Positions 58,444 through 64,000 of a stretch of 64,000 nucleotides of DNA are shown here, piece after piece (position 1 is the stretch's first letter; each line of letters opens with the position of its first letter). The stretch comes from Echria macrotheca (lineage: Eukaryota; Ascomycota; Sordariomycetes; Sordariales; Schizotheciaceae). The position numbers and the translations under genes are program-made. The stretch spans positions 310,001 through 374,000 of the forward strand of contig MU839845.1 of the NCBI GenBank assembly GCA_030411725.1. Reading direction: 5' to 3'. The notes below the pieces were generated by a model that searched no databases, was not told the DNA's origin, and saw only the letters and a program-made list of their open reading frames with translations.

Positions 58444-59409
58444 TCAAATCATAGTCCCCCGCTCAAAGCTCTCCCGAATCTCCGCCGTATACTTATTATA
58501 AAACCTCGCCAGCTTCTGATTAAACTGCTTATTCTTCTCATTGATATACGTCACATCCCCACCATCATCCTCCTTATTCGCCGCCATTCTCTCGCGCCTC
58601 TTCTTCAGCGCCGCCTCTTCCGCCTTCTTCATACTCTCGACGAGCCGATCGACCGCCGCCCTGTCCGGTTTGTGTTCCGCAAACGTAGTCGACTCGGCCG
58701 CGGAATAGAAAGTCCCATCTTTATCGACAGCAATTAAGTCGCCGTCGTCGGTCTCGACGATCTCGAGCGTGCCCGCCGCCGCCGCCCGCTCGACGGCCGC
58801 CAGTTTGTCTCTAGTGTACCGCTCGAGGTCGGGCGCGCCCATTTTTTGCAGGTTGCGCTTGTACGCCTTCTCGCTCTCGCGGCCGTAGTCGCGGAACGCC
58901 GTGTCGTCGCGGTGCGATTCCTTCTTGCGCACCCGTCTGTCCCATTTTTCGGACTCTTCCGCCGTCCAGTCCCACGCGCGCTTGCGCTCGAAGTCGCCGC
59001 CGGACTCTTCGACCTCTGCGCGGAGGAGTTTGTGCGACGCGATGGCGTGTTTCCGGGAGAGCGCGGTGAGCTGGTTCGGGTCCGCGGCTAGGCGTTGGGA
59101 TTCCCGTGTGGCTTCTTTGAGGTTTTGGGTGGATGAGGTTTTGGCGCGTTCTTGGAGGGCGCGGAAGCGGGACATGCGCTCTTTGGCGCGGGCGGCGGCG
59201 TCGGAAGAGGATGATGACGAAGATGGCATCTCGGGTTCTTGGGGTGGATTTTGTGGTGGTTCTTGGGTTGGTGGTGATGGGTTCTCCGTCGTGGTTGCTG
59301 GTTGCGTTTCTGTCGGCTCTGTCTCTTGCGGCTCTGGCTCTGTCGGTTGGGGTTCTGTAGGTTCTGACTTCTTCGCCGGAGGCGCTCTTCTCTTCTTGGC
59401 GGCCGGCAT
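58444..59409 (-). CDS. SYF2: Pre-mRNA splicing factor Syf2
   Basis: An intronless gene of 321 residues from the ATG at 59409. The first 70 residues are Lys- then Pro/Glu/Thr-rich and disordered. From about 75 the SYF2 domain begins: RAKERMSRFRALQERAK, then FERKRAWDWTAEESEKWDRR (the WDWT block) and FRDYGRESEKAYKRNLQKM. DLERYTRDKLAAVERAAAAG follows, and the C-terminus has VTYINEKNKQFNQKLARFYN then KYTAEIRESFERGT, the family ending. Syf2 is a component of the NineTeen complex (Prp19 complex) and stays with the catalytic spliceosome. The open frame extends upstream to 59607, but MPAAKKRRAP is the natural start. Confidence 0.95.
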   Translation of the reverse strand: MPAAKKRRAPPAKKSEPTEPQPTEPEPQETEPTETQPATTTENPSPPTQEPPQNPPQEPEMPSSSSSSSDAAARAKERMSRFRALQERAKTSSTQNLKEATRESQRLAADPNQLTALSRKHAIASHKLLRAEVEESGGDFERKRAWDWTAEESEKWDRRVRKKESHRDDTAFRDYGRESEKAYKRNLQKMGAPDLERYTRDKLAAVERAAAAGTLEIVETDDGDLIAVDKDGTFYSAAESTTFAEHKPDRAAVDRLVESMKKAEEAALKKRRERMAANKEDDGGDVTYINEKNKQFNQKLARFYNKYTAEIRESFERGTMI

Positions 59410-60431
59410 GGTGGATGGATTGAGATTTGTGGTTGTGGATTGTGCTGATGTGTGTTTGGTTTGGAGTTGTTTGCTAGCCACAGGCGGGCGGTTGTTTGAA
59501 GTCAACGAGCGTGAGAAAGGGTTAGGGTTGTTTGCTTCAATGACACCAGTGGCCAGCCAGTGACGCTTGCAGGAGTCAGACGAGGCAACTTGTTGACAAA
59601 CGATCAACTATTGCTTCTGTAATAGATGACACAGTTTACCACGTTTAACCCATGTCAAGGCACTATTTGAGGGCAGGGAGCTGCTGCGGGTTTCGTGCAC
59701 GTCAGGCGACTCAAATGTGATACCACCAGACCACAGCAAAGTCACTGATGTATTCCGTATATATTGTTTATTGTCAGAATGAACCTTTGGAGCGTCAGGG
59801 TGCGCCATGTGGGAGTGTGTTTTAATGGCATTCTCTACCTATATAGCCACTTACCTAGCACTCGGGTCATTTACCCTAGGAGGAGTATGGAAATGTGTTT
59901 TGCTCGACATCTTCTGTTAATTCTGCCCCGCGGCGTCAAGGCCGCACAGCAGATGGACCGCCAGTTTCGGAAGCGCTACCGCGTCCCCGCGTACGGAGGC
60001 ACGCGGTTGAGGTCTGGCTGAGGTTCCTTCAGAGAACCCTCCCAGTACGAGGTTTCGTGATCGACGAGTATAACCTCAGCCAGCTGCCCGAGGATGGCGA
60101 CGTCTACGACCAGCTGAAGCATCCACCAGGCTACCGAAGAGGTGATACTTTTGGTGATGCTTCTGGTGTGCCCTTTTCATCTGATATTGTGAAAATTTGG
60201 AAATGGGGGGAGTGCAAAATGTCCAATAGAGTCGCGAACATTGAGTGGGGCGGGCCACAAAAACGTTTTCGCTCACCGTGAAAATCGGTGGGTCCAAATT
60301 CAAATTTTGGGAGATGCACCTACTTTCTCACTGTCATTCGGGGCACACCGAGATTCCTTGTTCTTCAACCTTTCCTCGGTCAATCCAAGTTCGTACTACA
60401 ACAACAACCCGATCCAATCCGACGTTACACG
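59410..60431. other. Divergent interval with a possible frameshifted coding remnant
   Basis: 1.0 kb between SYF2 and the F-box gene. It includes both promoters and a coding-like stretch at about 59932-60146, listed separately. The last 150 bases before 60432 are open in the F-box frame back to an ATG at 60288, but the sequence there looks non-coding. Confidence 0.5.
59932..60146 (+). pseudogene. Possible frameshifted remnant of an unknown gene
   Basis: One frame reads AAQQMDRQFRKRYRVPAYGG, ending at a TGA at 60019-60021. The next frame takes up with HAVEVWLRFLQRTLPVRGFV followed by IDEYNLSQLPEDGDVYDQLK up to about 60130. Both halves have protein-like composition with many charged and aromatic residues, and they would join by a one-base shift near 60000. 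No start codon, intron pair or known family explains them. It may be a relic or chance. I do not assign a function. Confidence 0.3.
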
Positions 60432-61298
60432 ATGGATTTGCCAGTAGCTACGACACCCGATTCCGAACCGGGCCCGGAGGCGACTCCGGTGTCCGAGTTC
60501 TACCCTCCCGGGTTCGTCCCGGAGAGGAACACCTTCGTCTCGACGCTGTCCAACCAAGAGCTCGAAAAGCACTGCCCGCTCGACAACGGGAAGTATTTGC
60601 ACCCTTCCCGCCCGGCCAAGTACCTGCTGGGCCGGATCGACAAACTCCCCAACGAGCTGCTTCCCTGGCTCATTCGACACATGGACATCCCGGCAATAAC
60701 CCGTTTCCGCCAAGTCAATCGCCGGGCCATGGCAATTGTCGATTCGGTGCCCGAATACGCCGACATCCTCAAGGCGTGCCCGAACGTCCTGCGGGCCATC
60801 ATCAGCACGGAAGCCGACGCCTTCGACTTGGAAACGCTCCACACGACCCTGACGACACGCAAGTGTCAGACCTGCGAGCGTTTCGGGGACTACCTCTACC
60901 TGATCACATGCAAGAGGGTCTGCTTCTTGTGTGCGTCAGTCCGCCTCGAGTACTTCCCCGTCGCCGCGTCGAAAGCGGATCCAAACCGGCCCGCGAGGGC
61001 CGGCAAGAAGGTGATACCGGGTCACCCAGACCCCGACAACACCCCGGGTATTCTAACCATTCCCGGGTACTACGGGCTGCTCTCCAAGCTCTGGACCAAC
61101 CAGCACCGCGAGGCGCTGGACGGAACGGTCCCACCGCGGCGTCGGCTCTTCGCCAGACCGATGCCAGAGAGCTACTGGACCGGCGAGGCCCGCCGGGCCC
61201 AAGCGATATCGAAGCGGTCCTACAATCCGCAGCCACCGCGCTTCATGGCGGTTATTTCGGCCCCCCAGATTCTCATGCCCAGCGGACAGGCAGATTAG
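60432..61298 (+). CDS. F-box protein with Cys-rich region, cut short by an in-frame TAG
   Basis: The ATG at 60432 opens 288 residues to a TAG at 61296-61298. An F-box lies at about 70-110 (IDKLPNELLPWLIRHMDIPA then ITRFRQVNRRAM), after a 70-residue leader. Further on is a Cys cluster, CQTCERF and CKRVCFLCA (Cys145, 148, 160, 164, 167), followed by ILTIPGYYGLLSKLW. This layout is common to a large, fast-expanding group of F-box proteins in Sordariomycetes that would act as substrate receptors of SCF ubiquitin ligases. The frame continues past the TAG with family-like sequence, including another CxxC, so the protein seems truncated. A 48 nt intron (61251-61298) would remove the stop in phase, but its donor GTTATT is poor and it would delete conserved-looking residues. 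Confidence 0.7.
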   Translation: MDLPVATTPDSEPGPEATPVSEFYPPGFVPERNTFVSTLSNQELEKHCPLDNGKYLHPSRPAKYLLGRIDKLPNELLPWLIRHMDIPAITRFRQVNRRAMAIVDSVPEYADILKACPNVLRAIISTEADAFDLETLHTTLTTRKCQTCERFGDYLYLITCKRVCFLCASVRLEYFPVAASKADPNRPARAGKKVIPGHPDPDNTPGILTIPGYYGLLSKLWTNQHREALDGTVPPRRRLFARPMPESYWTGEARRAQAISKRSYNPQPPRFMAVISAPQILMPSGQAD

Positions 61299-61472
61299 GG
61301 TTTCTACTGTCCGGGCTGCTCAGAAACGGGGGACGAAAGCCTGCGATACACCGTCCGATACTCGCAGGAAGAGCTGGCGGAGCACTTGGACGAGTATGGG
61401 CCGCTGAAGAGGGTCCGACAGTCATGGCTGGGTGACCACGAGGCGTTTGTGCATCAGCGGCCGAGTCGTTGA
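61299..61472 (+). pseudogene. C-terminal part of the F-box gene beyond the TAG
   Basis: Directly after the TAG the same frame stays open for 57 codons to a TGA at 61470-61472. It reads GFYCPGCSETGDESLRYTVR and then YSQEELAEHLDEYGP, in keeping with the end of this F-box family, where WGFYC-type blocks follow the SAP...PSG stretch. A TGG codon (Trp) in place of TAG would restore the full reading frame. This is best explained by a recent nonsense change, a sequencing error or stop readthrough. Confidence 0.55.
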
Positions 61473-62410
61473 GTCTGCTTCCTTCGCCGACCTCTCGCGC
61501 CGCCGACCTCTCGCGGAACTCTCGAACCGCCACCCAAGAACTCGGCTTGAGGCCTTATATCGCTCGGGAGCAAAGAATGGTCATCGTTGGCATCCTGCAA
61601 CTCCCTCGTCGCGACAAAGGACAAGGCTGCTGTGCCCGGTGTCATGGCCTATGCGACGACGAACTCCTCGGTCCGGATTCAATCCTGCAGTCGTCTTCGA
61701 GGTTCCGGCAGTCGTCTTCGAGGCAGCTTGCACGGAAGAACTCGGCTACAAACCGTCATCGTCTTGGGTTCTCTCGCCGACATCACAGATATTCACCGCC
61801 TTGCACGCCGACTGTTGCTTGCTTCAACAGAGTCGCCGACCATCGCTTTACCTGGATCGCCGACTTTGTCCCTGGAAGTGCGCAATCGATCTTCACGATT
61901 CTTTGATGGAAAGGTATGTGTGTCGCACCCATTGTCTTCTTTGCACACATTGCTAATTCGGCCAAAAACACAGAGATTGATGGGAGGTTGCTTTTTGTTG
62001 GAAGTGAATTAGGGAACGATATTGGGTTGCTCGGATGAGAGTTTGGAGGGGACATTGGCTGCTTTAACGGGACAAACTTGGACGTTCATCGACCGTTCGA
62101 TCCTTGATGTGTCGTCTGCTTGGAACCCAGCCTCTCTCTACGATAATTACTCGAAGTGGAAGAAGTTGTGCCTAGCTGTTTGGCCTGGGTAGTGGTGCGG
62201 TTGTGGATATAATTCTGTCCCAAGGAAGTCTTGCGAGGTAGAGTTGTGTTGGGAAAGAAACCAAGTTTTTGTCAGGAAGACTACTGAATTTGAGTCTTCC
62301 GGCATTAAGCTTTGGTATGAGATTAATTGAAGATCGGTCCTGAGATTCCCGGAAAGCCACCGTGTTCGCAATCTTGTGCTTATACACCAACACCGTGACA
62401 ATGTCCACAC
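61473..62410. other. Convergent interval with short direct repeats
   Basis: 0.94 kb between the F-box gene and the NACHT gene 3' end. Short direct repeats occur: CGCCGACCTCTCGCG at about 61485-61499 and 61501-61515, and GCAGTCGTCTTCGAGG at 61688-61703 and 61708-61722 (second copy nearly complete). Overlapping open frames of up to 174 codons show no domain; decayed coding sequence is possible. Confidence 0.45.
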
Positions 62411-64000
62411 CTATCTCTTGGACGACTTCTTGGAAACGGCAGCCCCGACGCCTGCTCCTACCGCGACCACAATCACCCCAACAACCAAGCACACCCAGAG
62501 CCAAGTGTAGCTCGGTCGACGCCTCTTTTCCTGGGAGTCTAGCGCCTCTTCGGTGGACGCTGCTCTGGACCGGCTCCTAGCTTGCCTTGCATCCCGCGGA
62601 GACCCCGGCCGCCAGCTCCAGTCAGGAAACACACCGCTGTTCGGGCGATGATTGTCAACCTTGACATTCTCAGCTACAGCCCGCACCAAACGTCGGTCGC
62701 GCTTCGGTATTCGACCTCCGTCGAGATGCGGTGGCGGGCAAAAGTCGACCACCTCCCGGCTCCCCGTGGCCAAGGATACGGGCTCCTCTCCATCCTGCCA
62801 TTTTGTCAAAAAGAAACGAACTTCCTCCCAGCAGGTGCGATGTGGGCCGCGCTGCTGGATCCTGGCGAGATCGACGAGACGCCTCGGCGCTGCAAACCCG
62901 ACGTGCTCGTGCCAGTAAACCGCTGCGTAGCTGCAGAACCTGTGGTCTTTTATCCGCCTCTGGACCTTGGCCGCCCAATTCCGATCCCGATCTGGCCCCG
63001 GGACATAAGCTGGGCCTGCGTCGTCAAAGTAATCCAGCAAAAGGTACGCTATACAGATGTTGGCGATATGCATGTCGGCCTCTCCATCGCCAAACCGATG
63101 ATAGTACTTGTGGCAGACTAACTTGAGTCCCTTCATGTTAGATTTCCTTTCGGTATGTTTCAGCTCTTTTTCGAGAGCCTCGGAGCGATTCCGAAGATAG
63201 TCCCCCAGCGACGGGTGAATGAGACTCAGCACGGTTGCCCCGTTGCTCTTGTTCATAGCGACCAGCCCTTTACAGCGCTGGTATACCAGTCCGGCAAAGT
63301 TACCCTTGGGAGACTCGTTTATCCGGTCGACGGCCTGCTTGCTGACATGCTGGATCGGTGCTTGGCCCCCAGCGTGATGCATCAGCCCCGTTACCTCAGT
63401 CAGTTCGTACGCCATTCGCAGTTCATCCACGTTCATTGGCTGGATTTGATATGTCAACCAAAACAGGACGTTTCGCACAAACTCCTCGGGCGGCGTCTTC
63501 TCATAGCTTGACTTCTCGTGGTCAGATCTCCCGTGGCCTGACTCCTCGTGGCGCAGCTCCGCGATGCTCTTGAAAATGCTCTCATAGCATGATATCATTC
63601 CGGGTTGTTGGTTTTTGAGCATGTCGGACAGCTTCTCCTCGTTGAGTTTGCGCTCCGTCTGGAGCTGGCTGAGCATGATATGGGCCCAGAGATGCATCCC
63701 CTTGGCTCCATTGACGATTTGCTCGGTGATCTTCTGCTCGAGATCCTTGTTCTTGTGCCGTTTCGCTATCCACTTCGCCGAATTTTGGGCTATGGCGAGA
63801 ATATCCGACTGCGTATGTTCGCCACGTATATTGAATGTGAGAAACTTGGGCAAGTGATCAGCCATGGGGGCTTGGTCGCTCGACAGAACTAGGACCCGGA
63901 GCCGATTCTTGTCGATGTGTCTGAACCCGCCGGCGTTGGCAGATATCCAGTTCAAGAAGCGATACTGAACATCTTTAGTATCTTCACACTGGTCCAGGCC
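62411..64000 (-). CDS. NACHT-type NTPase, C-terminal part with terminal TM segment (partial)
   Basis: The minus-strand frame is open from the right edge to a stop at 62411-62413, giving 529 residues of C-terminus without an intron. It starts inside the NTPase domain: GLDQCED is Walker-B-like (usually GLDEC), followed by FLNWISANAGG and RVLVLSSDQ (sensor-1 strand). ITEQIVNGAKGMHLWAHIML is the helical block after the NACHT core, and LVYQRCKGLVAM with LSLIHPSLGDYLRNR is the winged-helix part common in fungal NLR-like proteins. HRFCSYAAVYWHEHV is the usual end of that region. No ankyrin, TPR or WD repeats follow. Instead a Ser/Arg-rich linker leads to one TM helix (about 499-522, Gly-rich) and the tail SKKSSKR. 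It probably takes part in recognition or heterokaryon incompatibility-like responses (inference). The Walker A motif and N-terminal effector lie outside the window. Confidence 0.85.
   Translation of the reverse strand, partial: GLDQCEDTKDVQYRFLNWISANAGGFRHIDKNRLRVLVLSSDQAPMADHLPKFLTFNIRGEHTQSDILAIAQNSAKWIAKRHKNKDLEQKITEQIVNGAKGMHLWAHIMLSQLQTERKLNEEKLSDMLKNQQPGMISCYESIFKSIAELRHEESGHGRSDHEKSSYEKTPPEEFVRNVLFWLTYQIQPMNVDELRMAYELTEVTGLMHHAGGQAPIQHVSKQAVDRINESPKGNFAGLVYQRCKGLVAMNKSNGATVLSLIHPSLGDYLRNRSEALEKELKHTERKSNMKGLKLVCHKYYHRFGDGEADMHIANICIAYLLLDYFDDAGPAYVPGPDRDRNWAAKVQRRIKDHRFCSYAAVYWHEHVGFAAPRRLVDLARIQQRGPHRTCWEEVRFFLTKWQDGEEPVSLATGSREVVDFCPPPHLDGGRIPKRDRRLVRAVAENVKVDNHRPNSGVFPDWSWRPGSPRDARQARSRSRAASTEEALDSQEKRRRPSYTWLWVCLVVGVIVVAVGAGVGAAVSKKSSKR
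62435..62506 (-). other. Gly-rich terminal transmembrane segment of the NACHT protein
   Basis: These codons specify a hydrophobic helix of about 24 residues, WLWVCLVVGVIVVAVGAG and VGAAV, followed by a Lys-rich end. Gly residues at close spacing suggest helix packing or oligomerisation in a membrane. A tail-anchor topology fits, because the segment lies within the last 31 residues. Confidence 0.75.

Noticed and set aside
60244..61435. A 396-codon plus-strand frame overlapping the F-box gene in another frame
   Set aside because: The F-box and CxxC motifs are in the frame starting at 60432; the other frame has Arg/Pro-rich composition and no motif.
61473..62410. Short direct repeats as a possible minisatellite or transposon footprint
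   Set aside because: Only two copies of each unit, no terminal inverted repeats and no target-site duplication were found.

Overview
The window is nuclear DNA from a filamentous ascomycete, most likely a Sordariomycete. Three things point there: genes split by 43-85 nt introns with GTAWGT-type donors, CTRAC branch sites and YAG acceptors; GC-rich third codon positions; and protein families typical of moulds (a secreted large-subunit catalase, Mdm34 of ERMES, a Whi5/Nrm1-type repressor, a NACHT protein, an F-box protein). I found no bacterial operon, viral segment, transposon ORF, tRNA, rRNA or CRISPR array. The genus cannot be fixed by reading alone.

Layout. 1-466: 3' end of an unknown coiled-coil gene (+). 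4.0-7.3 kb: signal-anchored seven-TM TM7S3/TM198-type membrane protein with a long disordered tail (+). 8.7-9.9 kb: Whi5/Nrm1-like G1/S repressor (-). 10.8-15.4 kb: Mediator tail subunit Med15 with KIX domain and Gln-rich body (-). 15.4-27.4 kb: a 12 kb divergent interval with no credible protein gene. 27.4-29.2 kb: M18 aspartyl aminopeptidase with a possible mitochondrial presequence (+). 30.4-33.2 kb: CLC chloride/proton exchanger (-). 34.1-37.4 kb: NRDE-2 (+). 38.1-39.0 kb: Coq11-like short-chain dehydrogenase (-), head-to-head with Yaf9 (39.3-40.1 kb, +). 40.9-42.8 kb: Mdm34 (-), head-to-head with Ipk1 (44.1-45.3 kb, +). 45.9-47.4 kb: equilibrative nucleoside transporter (-). 49.4-51.8 kb: secreted catalase with a 23 nt micro-exon (-). 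53.6-55.2 kb: haspin-like kinase (-), head-to-head with a CCDC47/PAT10-family ER protein (55.9-57.4 kb, +). 58.4-59.4 kb: splicing factor Syf2 (-). 60.4-61.5 kb: F-box protein with an in-frame TAG cutting off a conserved C-terminus (+). 62.4-64.0 kb: C-terminal part of a NACHT NTPase ending in a Gly-rich transmembrane segment (-), running off the right edge.

From Med15 through Syf2 this is conserved housekeeping content: transcription and chromatin (Med15, Yaf9, Whi5-like), RNA (NRDE-2, Syf2), organelle contacts and ubiquinone (Mdm34, Coq11), inositol phosphates (Ipk1), ion and nucleoside transport, mitosis (haspin), ER membrane protein biogenesis (CCDC47). The right end from about 59.7 kb differs: frameshifted remnants, a broken F-box gene and an NLR-like gene suggest faster-evolving accessory sequence. 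The clearest oddities are the NACHT-TM protein, the F-box nonsense codon in a RIP-preferred context, the 12 kb gene-free interval, and a short CCTAGGTAGGTA-type motif scattered almost only between genes. Splice sites were placed by eye from consensus, reading phase and family conservation. None is backed by transcripts.
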